A stretch of DNA of 64,000 nt from the NCBI RefSeq assembly GCF_900106035.1, contig NZ_FNUC01000002.1:124001-188000 (forward strand). The letters are read 5' to 3'. Both the position numbers and the translations under genes were made by a program. Within the stretch, counting starts at the first letter, position 1; each line of letters begins with the position of its first letter. Positions 56,270-64,000 of the stretch are shown here, piece by piece. The DNA comes from Jiangella alba (GTDB taxonomy: Bacteria; Actinomycetota; Actinomycetes; Jiangellales; Jiangellaceae). A model generated the notes under the pieces. The model searched no databases. It had not been told where the DNA came from and saw nothing but the letters and a program-made list of their open reading frames with translations.

Positions 56270-57647
56270 TGTTCTGGTTGACCCAGAACAGGTTGTCCGG
56301 GTCGTAGCGCGCCTTGACCCGGGCCAGCCGCTCGTAGTTGTCGCGGTAGCTGGCCCGGACCCGGTCCTCGCCCTCGTCCATCATCATGTTCACGTAGGCG
56401 CCGCCGGCCGAGTACGGGTGCAGCGCCGTGAAGTAGTCCACCGACCACGAGCGGATGCGCTCGACGTTGGCCGGGTCGGCGTCGACGCCGGCGAACACCG
56501 AGCCCCAGCGCGCGTCGCGGTAGCTCCAGGCCGTGTCGGCGGATCCGGCGTCGTGGGCGGCGCCGTCGATCGGATACAGGTGCATGGTCGACTTCCAGGT
56601 GGGCAGCCGGGCGCCGAAGTCGGCGTGGATCGCCACCGCATCGTCCGGGATCTCCGTGACGAAGTCGGCCCGCCAGTACCACTGGTCGCCCGGCGGGTAG
56701 AGGCCGTCGAACGCGCTCTGCAGGGCCGGGTGCGGCATCGCGGACGGCGCGTGCAGCAGCGGCTCGGGCAGCGCGTCCAGCAGCGGCGCCATGTCGGCGG
56801 CGGCCTGCTCCGCGGACCCGACGTGGCACCAGACGACGCCGCAGATGGTGCGCAGGTGCAGCTCCTCCGGGAACGGCGGCGCCGGCGGCACCGCTCCGAC
56901 CAGGAAGAACCCGTTGAGCTCACGCGGCGCGGCGGGCAGGAAGTCGCGGTAGGCGGACAGCACCTCGGCGGTCTGCTCGACCGGCCAGAACGTCGGGCCG
57001 GCGATGACGGTGTCCAGTTCGTGCAGCCGGAACAGGAACGACGTGACGACGCCGAAGTTGCCGCCGCCACCGCGCACGGCCCAGAACAGGTCCGGGTGCT
57101 CGGCCGCGCTGGCCGTGACGCGCTCGCCGTCGGCCAGCACCATGTCGACCTCGAGCAGGTTGTCGATGGCCAGGCCGAACGCGCGGGTCAGGTGGCCGAG
57201 GCCGCCGCCCAGGGTGAGCCCGCCGACCCCCGTCGTGGAGATGATCCCGCTGGGCGTGGCCAGCCCGAACGCGTTCGTCGCGCGGTCGACCTCGCCCCAC
57301 GTGCAGCCCCCGCCGACGCGCGCCGTCCGGGCCACGGGGTCGACGACGACGTCGCGCAGGTCGCCCAGGTCGATGACGACGCCGTCGTCGACGACGCCCA
57401 GGCCGCCGCCGTTGTGGCCGCCGCCGCGGATCGCCAGCGGCAGCCCGTGGTCGCGGGCGAAGCGGACGACTCGGGCGACGTCGTCGGCGTCGGCGCAGCG
57501 CGCGATCAGCGCCGGTCGCCGGTCGATCATGGCGTTGTAGACCTTGCGGGCCTCGTCGTAGCCGGCGTCCTCCGGGCCGGTCAGCCGGCCGCGGACGTCG
57601 GTGAGCTCCCGGTGCGCGGTGCGCCCGGTCTCGATGGCGGTGCTCAT
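56256..57647 (-). CDS. FAD-linked oxidoreductase, berberine-bridge type
   Basis: 463 residues. PCMH-type FAD domain: [17 protein letters not shown] with the His that usually carries FAD, and [11 protein letters not shown] whose Cys suggests a second covalent link, as in bicovalent BBE enzymes. [16 protein letters not shown] and [16 protein letters not shown] follow, and the C-terminal BBE segment is [13 protein letters not shown]. No signal peptide. The substrate is unknown; homologues act on sugars or secondary metabolites. It faces a large regulator gene across 117 bases. Confidence 0.88.
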   Translation of the reverse strand: MSTAIETGRTAHRELTDVRGRLTGPEDAGYDEARKVYNAMIDRRPALIARCADADDVARVVRFARDHGLPLAIRGGGHNGGGLGVVDDGVVIDLGDLRDVVVDPVARTARVGGGCTWGEVDRATNAFGLATPSGIISTTGVGGLTLGGGLGHLTRAFGLAIDNLLEVDMVLADGERVTASAAEHPDLFWAVRGGGGNFGVVTSFLFRLHELDTVIAGPTFWPVEQTAEVLSAYRDFLPAAPRELNGFFLVGAVPPAPPFPEELHLRTICGVVWCHVGSAEQAAADMAPLLDALPEPLLHAPSAMPHPALQSAFDGLYPPGDQWYWRADFVTEIPDDAVAIHADFGARLPTWKSTMHLYPIDGAAHDAGSADTAWSYRDARWGSVFAGVDADPANVERIRSWSVDYFTALHPYSAGGAYVNMMMDEGEDRVRASYRDNYERLARVKARYDPDNLFWVNQNIKPA

Positions 57648-57764
57648 GGTTTCCCCCGTCGGTGGATCTCTCGGACCTTCCGGACGGTGCCACGGCGCGT
57701 TGCGGTGGCGTTGCGGTCGCTCTTGACCGGCGCTGCCGGGAGGAGTACGACCTGGTGCAGGGGG

Positions 57765-60700
57765 GTGAGCGCGGCGGACGGTGCTGAGCTGCAGGTGCAC
57801 GTGGTCGGTGCGCTGACCGTGGTGCGCGCGGGCCGGGCGCTGGCCGCCGGCGAGGTGGGCGACCGCAAGGGGCGGACGCTGCTGGCCCTGCTGGGCGTCG
57901 CGGGCGGCCGGCTGGTGCCCGTCGACGCGATCGTCGAGGCGTTGTGGGCCGGGCCGCCGCCGCGGCGGCCGGAGGCGAGCGTCGCGACGCTGGTGAGCCG
58001 GCTGCGCGCGGCGCTCGGCCAGGACGTGGTGGCGGGCGGCCGGTCCGGCTACCGGCTCGGCGACGGCGTGCGGGTCGACCTGCACGTGGCGGCGGACCTC
58101 GTCGACGAGGCGGAGCTGCGGCTGGCGACCGCGGAACCGGCGCTCGCGCTGGCCGCCGCCCAGGCCGCACTGGACCTCGTCGGCGCCGCGCCGCTGCTGG
58201 CCGACGAGGCCGACGCCGCCTGGGCGGGCGAGGGCCGGCGGCTCCAGGCCGATCTGACCGGCCGGGCCCGCGCCGTCGCGGCCGAGGCGGGGGTGCGGAC
58301 GGGGGACGTCACGGCAGCCCTCGCGGCGGCGGAGGCGGCGGCCGCGGCCGAGCCGCTGGACGAGCGGTCCGCGCGGTCGCTGATGCGCGCCTACGACGCC
58401 GCCGGCGAGCCGGCCCGGGCGCTGGCGGTGTTCGACCGGTTGCGCGCCGGCCTCGCCGCCGAGCTGGGCGTCGACCCGGCGCCGCCCACCCGCGAGCTGC
58501 ACCTCGCGATCCTGCGCGAGCAGGCGACGCCGGCCGCTGCCGTCGCCGTCGCGGAGCCGGCCGCCGAGACCGTCGCCGGCGCCGCGCGGCTGCCCGGGCG
58601 CGCGGCCGAGCTCACCCGGCTGGTCCGGCTGTGGGAGCGGACGGTCGAGGGCGACGGCGCCCTGGTGCTGCTCGCCGGCGAGGCCGGCATCGGCAAGACC
58701 GCGCTGGCCGAGGAGGCCGCCCGGCTGGCCCGCCGCACCGGCGGCCGCACCCTGGAGGCGCGCTGTTACGACGTCGAGCGCTCGCTGTTCCTGCAACCGG
58801 TGGCCGAGGCGCTCGGCCGGCTGGTAGCCCAGCTGCCCGCGCCGGTGCTGCGGCAGGCCGCCGGCGACCGCGCCGGCGCCCTGGCCACGCTGGTGCCGGA
58901 GGTGGCGGCGCTGCTCGGAGAGCCACCGCCGGAGCGGCGCAGCGCCGCCGCCGAGCGCCGTCGCGTCTACGACGCCGTCACCGGCTTCCTGCGCCGGCTG
59001 GCCGCCCGGCAGCCGGTCGTGTTCGTCGTCGACGACCTGCACCACGCCGGTGCGGCCACCGTCGAGCTGCTGCACTACCTCGGCCGGCACACGTCCGGCG
59101 GCCGGCTGCTGGTGATCGGCACCGTCCGGGCGGACGAGGGCGAGCGGGTGCTCACCACGCTGGCCGGGGTCGCCGAGCGGCTCGACGTCGGCCCGCTCGA
59201 CGCGGCGGCGATCGCGCGGCTGGCCGCCGACGCCGGCCAGCAGGCGCACGGTGCGGAGATCGCCCGGCGCACGCGCGGCCACACGCTGTTCGTCGTCGAG
59301 ACGCTGCGTGCGCTGGCCGCGGGCGAGGAGGGCATCCCGGACTCGCTGCGGGCCAGCGTCATGGCCCGGGTCCGGCGGGCCGGGCCGCAGGCCGAGGAGC
59401 TGCTGCACGCCGCGGCCGTGCTCGGCTCGTCGTTCACGCCGATGACGCTGGCCGGCCTGCTCGACCTCAGCGCGCAGGAGGCGGCCCGGCGCTGCCACCG
59501 GATCCTGCCGACCCGGCTGCTCGTGGTGGCCGGCCGCTCGTACGAGTTCGGGAACGACCTCGTCCAGGAGACCCTGTACGCCGCGACGCCGCCGCCCACC
59601 CGCGTCGCGTACCACCTGCGCGCCGCGGACCTGCAGGCCGGCAACCCCGAGGCGGTCGCCTGGCACGCCGCCGCCGCGGGCGACTGGGCGCGGGCCGGGC
59701 CGGGCTGGCTGGCCGCGGGAGAGCAGGCGCTGCGCCGGTACGCCGTCGGCGACGCCGAGGCACTGCTGCGCCAGGCCATCGACGCGGCCGGCCGCAGCGG
59801 CGACGTCGAGCTGACCGGCCGGGCGCACCTGGCCCGCGGTCGTGCGCGCGAGGCGATGTTCCGCTATGCCGACGCGGTGGCCGACCACGCGGAGGCGCTG
59901 CGGGCGGCCCGGGCGGCCGGCGACCAGGATCTGGAGATGCGCGCCCTGCGCCAGCTCGGCGGTCCGGCGTGGGCCGGCGGCGGCCGGCCGGTGGCGGAGG
60001 GGACGGTGCACCTCGAGGAGAGCCTGCGGCTGGCGCAGCGGCTGGGCGACCGTCCGGCGGAGTCGGAGCTGCTGGCGTGGCTCTCGGTGCTGTCGGCCAA
60101 CCGGCTGCGCTTCGACGACGCCCTGTCGTACGGACGGCGAGCGCTGTCGCTGGCCCGCGTCGTCGGCGGCGACCACGCGCTGACGGTGGCGCTGGACGGG
60201 CTGAAAACGGCGCACGCCTACCTCGGCGAGGTGCGCGAGCTGCGCGTCGTCCTGGACGAGCTGGAGTCGCTGTGCCGCCGCTCCGGCGACCTCTGGCTGC
60301 TGCAGTGGTGCGTGTTCGAGTCCGCGTTCCCGGCGATCGCCCGCGGCGACTGGGACACCGCCACCAGCCGCGTCGAGGAGGCGCTGGCCGTCAACCGGCG
60401 CAGCGGGTACACCGGGTACGAGTCCTGGTACGAGGCGAACCTCGGCTGGATCGCGCGGCTGCGCGGCCGGCCCGACGACGCCGTCAGGCACGGGCGCCGG
60501 TCCCTGACGCTGCCGGCGCACGCCTGGTTCGGCGCCGCGAGCATGGCCGCCTACGCCACCACGCTGGTCGAGCTGGACCGCACCGCCGAGGCCGTCACGC
60601 TGCTGGAGCGCGGGCTGACGATCGCCGAGCGGCATGGCACCGAGGCGTACCGGCTGCCCTGCCTGGCCGCGCTGGCCGCGGCGACGGACTCGCGCTCGCT

Positions 60701-60941
60701 GCTCGAGGAGGCCGACGCCATGCTGCGGGCCGTCGGCACGCCGCCCGGGTCGGTCTGGCTGTACGGCGCCGACACGTACGTGGCACTGGCCCGCGCCCGG
60801 CTCCGTCGCGGTGACCCGCGGGGCGCGGTCGAGCTGCTCGCGCCGCTGCTGGCGGCCGGGGAGCGGACCGGCTGGACGGCGCCGCTGGCGGCCGCGCGCA
60901 CGGTGGCGGCGGCCTGCCACGCGGCGCTGCGTCCGCGCTGA
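57765..60941 (+). CDS. BTAD/AAA-type transcriptional regulator (AfsR/SARP-like) with TPR region
   Basis: About 1058 residues. An N-terminal winged-helix of OmpR type (LQVHVVGALTVVRAG to VSRLRAALG) is joined to a BTAD domain ending VDPAPPTRELHLAILREQ. Then an NTPase: Walker A AGEAGIGKTALAEE near residue 305 and VVFVVDDLHH as Walker B. The rest is helical repeats (TPR-like), with no C-terminal LuxR helix. GTG 57765 gives the expected N-terminus; the ribosome-binding site is poorly spaced, so the start is uncertain. Divergent to the flavoenzyme, its probable target. Confidence 0.85.
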   Translation: MSAADGAELQVHVVGALTVVRAGRALAAGEVGDRKGRTLLALLGVAGGRLVPVDAIVEALWAGPPPRRPEASVATLVSRLRAALGQDVVAGGRSGYRLGDGVRVDLHVAADLVDEAELRLATAEPALALAAAQAALDLVGAAPLLADEADAAWAGEGRRLQADLTGRARAVAAEAGVRTGDVTAALAAAEAAAAAEPLDERSARSLMRAYDAAGEPARALAVFDRLRAGLAAELGVDPAPPTRELHLAILREQATPAAAVAVAEPAAETVAGAARLPGRAAELTRLVRLWERTVEGDGALVLLAGEAGIGKTALAEEAARLARRTGGRTLEARCYDVERSLFLQPVAEALGRLVAQLPAPVLRQAAGDRAGALATLVPEVAALLGEPPPERRSAAAERRRVYDAVTGFLRRLAARQPVVFVVDDLHHAGAATVELLHYLGRHTSGGRLLVIGTVRADEGERVLTTLAGVAERLDVGPLDAAAIARLAADAGQQAHGAEIARRTRGHTLFVVETLRALAAGEEGIPDSLRASVMARVRRAGPQAEELLHAAAVLGSSFTPMTLAGLLDLSAQEAARRCHRILPTRLLVVAGRSYEFGNDLVQETLYAATPPPTRVAYHLRAADLQAGNPEAVAWHAAAAGDWARAGPGWLAAGEQALRRYAVGDAEALLRQAIDAAGRSGDVELTGRAHLARGRAREAMFRYADAVADHAEALRAARAAGDQDLEMRALRQLGGPAWAGGGRPVAEGTVHLEESLRLAQRLGDRPAESELLAWLSVLSANRLRFDDALSYGRRALSLARVVGGDHALTVALDGLKTAHAYLGEVRELRVVLDELESLCRRSGDLWLLQWCVFESAFPAIARGDWDTATSRVEEALAVNRRSGYTGYESWYEANLGWIARLRGRPDDAVRHGRRSLTLPAHAWFGAASMAAYATTLVELDRTAEAVTLLERGLTIAERHGTEAYRLPCLAALAAATDSRSLLEEADAMLRAVGTPPGSVWLYGADTYVALARARLRRGDPRGAVELLAPLLAAGERTGWTAPLAAARTVAAACHAALRPR

Positions 60942-61004
60942 CGCCGTCTCGTCATGTGAACCAGGCGGTCCGGGTCGTGGACACGGTGCGGTAGCGTCGT
61001 GGCC

Positions 61005-61064
61005 ATGCGTACGTTCCTCGACTTTATCGAGCCGGCCCGGGCGGCCGGCCGCGTCGAGACGTAA
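61005..61064 (+). CDS. Putative Phe-containing attenuator leader peptide
   Basis: A 20-codon frame, MRTFLDFIEPARAAGRVET, ends 118 bases before the chorismate mutase gene. Two of the first seven codons are Phe, and one is TTT, which is rare in this genome; ATC and CTC lie between. Inside it GCCGGCC/GGCCGGC forms a stem. Translation-dependent attenuation by Phe-tRNA level is the inferred role. No close homologue is recalled. Confidence 0.5.
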   Translation: MRTFLDFIEPARAAGRVET

Positions 61065-61182
61065 CGCGGCCCTCATCCGAGCCGGCTCACGAGGCTTCAG
61101 GCACCGGCCTGGGGCCTCTCGTCATGTGGCCCGAGCGGCCGGCTCCCGAGTCGAGCGGCCGCTCCCGGAACAGGAGCATCCC
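61065..61182 (+). promoter_or_regulatory. Possible attenuator region of the chorismate mutase gene
   Basis: Mutually overlapping stems follow the leader peptide: ACGAGGC (61089) with GCCTCTCGT (61114, two-base bulge), and GAGCGGCC (61133-61140) with GGCCGCTC (61157-61164). The latter sits just before the AGGAG of the structural gene and could hide it. TCTCGTCATGTG occurs both here (about 61117) and at about 60947, before the leader. Confidence 0.4.
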
Positions 61183-61839
61183 GTGACCGCACCGTCCGAC
61201 CCGGTGACCCGCACCGCGAGCGCCGTCGTCCCCGCCGTTCCCGCCGCGTTCCGCGACGCCGTCCGCCCGCCGGTCGTCGCGCCGCCCGGCGCCGGCGGCG
61301 ACCTCGACCACGACGCCGTCCCGGCCGGATCCGTCACCCTCGTCGACACCCTCGACCCGGCCGTCGTCGAGGCCGCGCGGCGCCACGGCCGGCCCGTCGT
61401 CGTCAACCTGGGGGAGCGGCCCGAGCTCGCCGCGGCCGCCGTCGCCGCCGGTGCCGACGGGCTGTGGCTGGACGCACCCGGCGCCGCGGCCGCCGCCCAG
61501 GCCCGCGAGGCCGCCACCCGGGTCGCGCCGCTGGTCCGGTCCGCCGTCCCGGACACCGTCCTCGCCTGCCGCGCCGCCATCGACGCCGTCGACGCGGCCC
61601 TGGCGACGCTGCTGGAGCACCGGGTCGCGCTGGCCGGCCGGGTGCAGCGCCTCAAGCCCGTCGGCGGCCACGCCGGCCGCGACCCCCACCGCGAGGCCGC
61701 CATCGTCGCCGCGATGGCCGAACGTGCGCCGTCGCTGCCGCCGGAGTCGCTGGCCCGCATCGTCACCGCGATCATCGAGGCCGGCCTGGACGCCGCCGAA
61801 CGCGACGACTCGGACGACCCGCCCGTCTGGCGCCTCTGA
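61183..61839 (+). CDS. Chorismate mutase (AroQ type) with unusual N-terminal domain
   Basis: 218 residues. The C-terminal ~90 form an AroQ helical chorismate mutase: CRAAIDAVDAALATLLEHRVALAGRVQRLK, GRDPHREAAIVAAMAERAP and LARIVTAIIEAGL (cited as parts), making prephenate for Phe/Tyr. The N-terminal ~115 residues are not part of that fold; the stretch RPVVVNLGERPEL followed by AAAVAAGADGLWLD recalls the last strands of a DAHP-synthase barrel and may be a decayed remnant. GTG 61183 has AGGAG seven bases upstream. Preceded by the leader peptide. Confidence 0.78.
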   Translation: MTAPSDPVTRTASAVVPAVPAAFRDAVRPPVVAPPGAGGDLDHDAVPAGSVTLVDTLDPAVVEAARRHGRPVVVNLGERPELAAAAVAAGADGLWLDAPGAAAAAQAREAATRVAPLVRSAVPDTVLACRAAIDAVDAALATLLEHRVALAGRVQRLKPVGGHAGRDPHREAAIVAAMAERAPSLPPESLARIVTAIIEAGLDAAERDDSDDPPVWRL

Positions 61840-61844
61840 GCCTC

Positions 61845-61863
61845 GCCGGGCTCGCCGCCCGGC
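61845..61863 (+). terminator. Hairpin after the chorismate mutase gene
   Basis: GCCGGGC-TCGCC-GCCCGGC, a perfect 7-bp stem five bases after the stop; no U-run. Confidence 0.45.
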
Positions 61864-62441
61864 CGGCGCACGCGGCGGGACCGTCTGGCCCCGGTGACTC
61901 CCATCCGGGCGCTGCCGCGTGCGAGCTGCCAAGGCGCCACCGGGTGGGAGAACCTGGTCACCAGCCCGACGATCGCCCGCCAGCCGTCGGTCCGCCGGCC
62001 AGGCCGCGGTTGTCGTCCGCCCGCCGGCCCACCGTCGTCGGCGACGTCTGCCGGCCCGCTGGCCCAACGTCGTTGGCGAGTCTGTCGGCTCGCCGGCCAA
62101 CCGTCGTCGTCGGCGAGTCTGTCGGTGCCCGCCCCTAGGGTGGGCCCCACCCGGGCCGGGAGGGTCATGCCTACCACGGCGAATCGCCACGTCCGCCACC
62201 CGCGCCAGGTCCGCCACCCGCGCCACGTCCGCCACCCTCGCCACGTCCGCCACTCCCGGCACGCCGACCATCCCGGGACGCCGCCCCGCCCCTCCGCCCG
62301 GGCGGCCGCGACCGGACCGCGACGACTCTCCACGGAGTGGCACCGAGACGCTGTCGGAGCCTCGGCATAGGCTGTCTCCAGTCCCCGGCGCCCACCCCTG
62401 ACCGCCGGTGGAGTGTCTGCGTGAGGAGGCGTCTGAACGTC
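61864..62441. repeat. Gene-free spacer before dnaE with tandem repeats
   Basis: No credible gene in about 580 bases. Degenerate copies of a unit with GGCGAGTCTGTCGG lie at about 62030-62135. An 18-bp unit (CGCCACGTCCGCCACCCG) repeats at 62185, 62203, 62221 and 62239. The right end should hold the dnaE promoter. Confidence 0.7.
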
Positions 62442-64000
62442 GTGTCGAGTGCTGCTGGTTCCTCCGGATCGTCGAGCTTCGTGCACCTGCACGTGCACAC
62501 CGAATACTCCATGCTCGACGGCGCCGCCCGTCTCGACGACCTCTTCTCGGAGGCCGCGAAACAGGGCATGCCGGCAGTGGCGACCACCGACCACGGCAAC
62601 GTGTTCGGCGCCTACGAGTTCTACAAGAAGGCGCAGAAATACGGCGTCAAACCGATCATCGGCACCGAGGCCTACCTCACGCCGCGCACCAGCCGGTTCG
62701 ACAAGACGCGGGTGCGGTGGGGCGACGGCGGCGGCGACGACGTCTCGGGGAGCGGCGCCTACACGCACATGACGATGTTCGCCGAGAACACCGGCGGCAT
62801 GCACAACCTATTCCGGCTGTCGTCGCTGGCCAGCATCGAGGGCTTCTACTTCAAGCCGCGCATGGACCGCGAGCTGCTGCAGCAGTACTCCGCCGGCATC
62901 ATCGCGACCACCGGCTGCCCCAGCGGCGAGGTGCAGACGTTCCTGCGGCTGGGCAAGTACGACGAGGCCATCAAGGCGGCGTCGGAGTTCCGCGACATCT
63001 TCGGCAAGGACAACTTCTTCCTCGAGCTGATGGACCACGGGCTCGGCATCGAGACCCGCGTCCGCGAAGACCTCCTGCGGCTGGGCAAGGACCTCGGGCT
63101 GCCGCTGCTGGCCACCAACGACCTCCACTACACCCACAAGGCCGACCACGAGGCGCACGCCGTCCTGCTGTGCGTGCAGTCCGGTTCCACTCTCGCCGAC
63201 CCCAAGCGGTTCAAGTTCGACGCCGAGGACTTCTACCTCAAGACCGCGGCCGAGATGCGCGAGAAGTGGGCCGACTACCCCGAGGCCTGCGACAACACCC
63301 TCCTCATCGCCGAGCGCTGCGACGTCAAGTTCGTCGAGGAGGCCGGCAAGTACATGCCGCGCTACCCGGTGCCCGACGGCGAGGACGAGGTGTCCTGGTT
63401 CGTCAAGGAGGTCGAGCGCGGGCTGCACCAGCGCTTCCCCGGCGGCATCACCGACGACGTCCGCAAGCGCGCCGACTACGAGACCGAGGTCGTCACCACC
63501 AAGGGCTACGCCGGCTACTACCTCGTCGTCGCCGACTTCATCAACTGGGCCAAGGACAACGGCATCCGGGTCGGCCCGGGCCGCGGGTCGGGCGCGGGGT
63601 CCATCGCGGCGTACGCCATGGGCATCACCGACCTCGACCCCATCCCGCACGGGCTCATCTTCGAGCGGTTCCTCAACCCCGAGCGCAAGTCGATGCCCGA
63701 CTTCGACATCGACTTCGACGAGCGCCGGCGGGGTGAGGTCATCCGCTACGTCACCGAGAAGTACGGCACCGACCACGTCGCGCAGATCGTCACCTACGGC
63801 ACCATCAAGGCCAAGCAGGCCATCAAGGACGCCAGCCGGGTGCTGGGCAACCCGTTCGCGGTCGGCGAGCGCATCACCAAGGCCATGCCGCCGGCCGTCA
63901 TGGGCAAGGACATCCCGCTGTCGGGCATCTTCGATCCCGAGCACAAGCGGTACGCCGAGGCGGGCGAGTTCCGCTCGCTGTACGAGTCCGACGTCGAGGT
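62442..64000 (+). CDS. dnaE: DNA polymerase III alpha subunit, N-terminal part (3' end outside window)
   Basis: Replicative polymerase subunit of DnaE1 type. 519 codons are visible. The N-terminal PHP domain is intact ([19 protein letters not shown], cited in part: [31 protein letters not shown]), as expected where PHP is the proofreading nuclease. The palm begins with [12 protein letters not shown] and the catalytic [12 protein letters not shown]. The GTG at 62442 is chosen as the frame start before the PHP motif; GAGGAGG lies about 12 bases upstream, slightly far. The frame is open to the window end. Confidence 0.96.
   Translation, partial: MSSAAGSSGSSSFVHLHVHTEYSMLDGAARLDDLFSEAAKQGMPAVATTDHGNVFGAYEFYKKAQKYGVKPIIGTEAYLTPRTSRFDKTRVRWGDGGGDDVSGSGAYTHMTMFAENTGGMHNLFRLSSLASIEGFYFKPRMDRELLQQYSAGIIATTGCPSGEVQTFLRLGKYDEAIKAASEFRDIFGKDNFFLELMDHGLGIETRVREDLLRLGKDLGLPLLATNDLHYTHKADHEAHAVLLCVQSGSTLADPKRFKFDAEDFYLKTAAEMREKWADYPEACDNTLLIAERCDVKFVEEAGKYMPRYPVPDGEDEVSWFVKEVERGLHQRFPGGITDDVRKRADYETEVVTTKGYAGYYLVVADFINWAKDNGIRVGPGRGSGAGSIAAYAMGITDLDPIPHGLIFERFLNPERKSMPDFDIDFDERRRGEVIRYVTEKYGTDHVAQIVTYGTIKAKQAIKDASRVLGNPFAVGERITKAMPPAVMGKDIPLSGIFDPEHKRYAEAGEFRSLYESDVE

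Noticed and set aside
56256-61076. 1606-codon reverse frame fusing the flavoenzyme to upstream sequence
   Set aside because: Upstream part is the shadow of the regulator gene; the flavoenzyme has a proper ATG at 57647.
61087-62343. 418-codon reverse frame with VADVARVAD repeats before dnaE
   Set aside because: Generated by the 18-bp repeat and by the shadow of the chorismate mutase gene; no start signal.

Overview
The window is chromosomal DNA from a very GC-rich actinomycete (Actinomycetota). The evidence is pervasive G/C in third codon positions, many GTG/TTG starts, four-base stop/start overlaps, SepF and DivIVA/Wag31 next to ftsZ, an actinobacterial translational T-box before ileS, a LexA/LysM divergon, and a complete division and cell-wall (dcw) cluster in the usual actinobacterial order. 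The genus cannot be fixed from sequence reading alone. I see no rRNA, tRNA, CRISPR array, prophage or insertion sequence.

Region 1 (1-11.6 kb): a methyl-cycle block (end of metH, ahcY, metF), then miaA and dapF, a perfect Crp/GlxR-type palindrome, a small unknown gene, hflX, a reverse-strand S9 peptidase and a DinG-type helicase. Region 2 (11.6-18.6 kb): lexA faces an SOS-boxed gene for a LysM membrane protein. A 2.1 kb gene-free tract follows, with ten 62-bp tandem repeats, other direct repeats and a cluster of DnaA-box-like sites. It leads into nrdR and the B12-dependent ribonucleotide reductase gene nrdJ.

Region 3 (18.6-28.1 kb): accessory genes (DUF998 membrane protein, spermidine-synthase-like protein, aldo/keto reductase, methyltransferase, DUF3040) and a reverse-strand moxR-DUF58-transglutaminase operon. 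Region 4 (28.8-49.9 kb): the dcw cluster mraZ-rsmH-ftsL-ftsI-murE-murF-mraY-murD-ftsW-murG-murC-ftsQ, then a 2.67 kb interruption by three reverse-strand genes (zinc-ribbon-like small protein, YidC/Oxa1-like insertase, two-TM membrane protein), then ftsZ-pgeF-sepF-yggT-divIVA. Most junctions overlap by 1-4 bases, so translation is probably coupled. An array of phased GTGG repeats precedes mraZ. The PLP protein gene ylmE/yggS, usual between pgeF and sepF, is absent.

Region 5 (49.9-64 kb): a methyltransferase, ileS with its T-box, DUF167, a DksA/TraR-type zinc-finger protein, lspA, rluD, a berberine-bridge-type flavoenzyme beside a large BTAD/AAA regulator, an apparent attenuator peptide with Phe codons before a chorismate mutase gene, a repeat-rich spacer, and the start of dnaE, which runs off the window.

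The genes cover one-carbon/methionine metabolism, peptidoglycan precursor synthesis and septation, DNA damage response and dNTP supply. I found no clearly new multigene system. The best leads are the 62-bp repeat tract, the DnaA-box cluster before nrdR, the SOS-controlled LysM protein, the insertion between ftsQ and ftsZ with its operator-like repeats, the chorismate-mutase leader and the Crp-type site.
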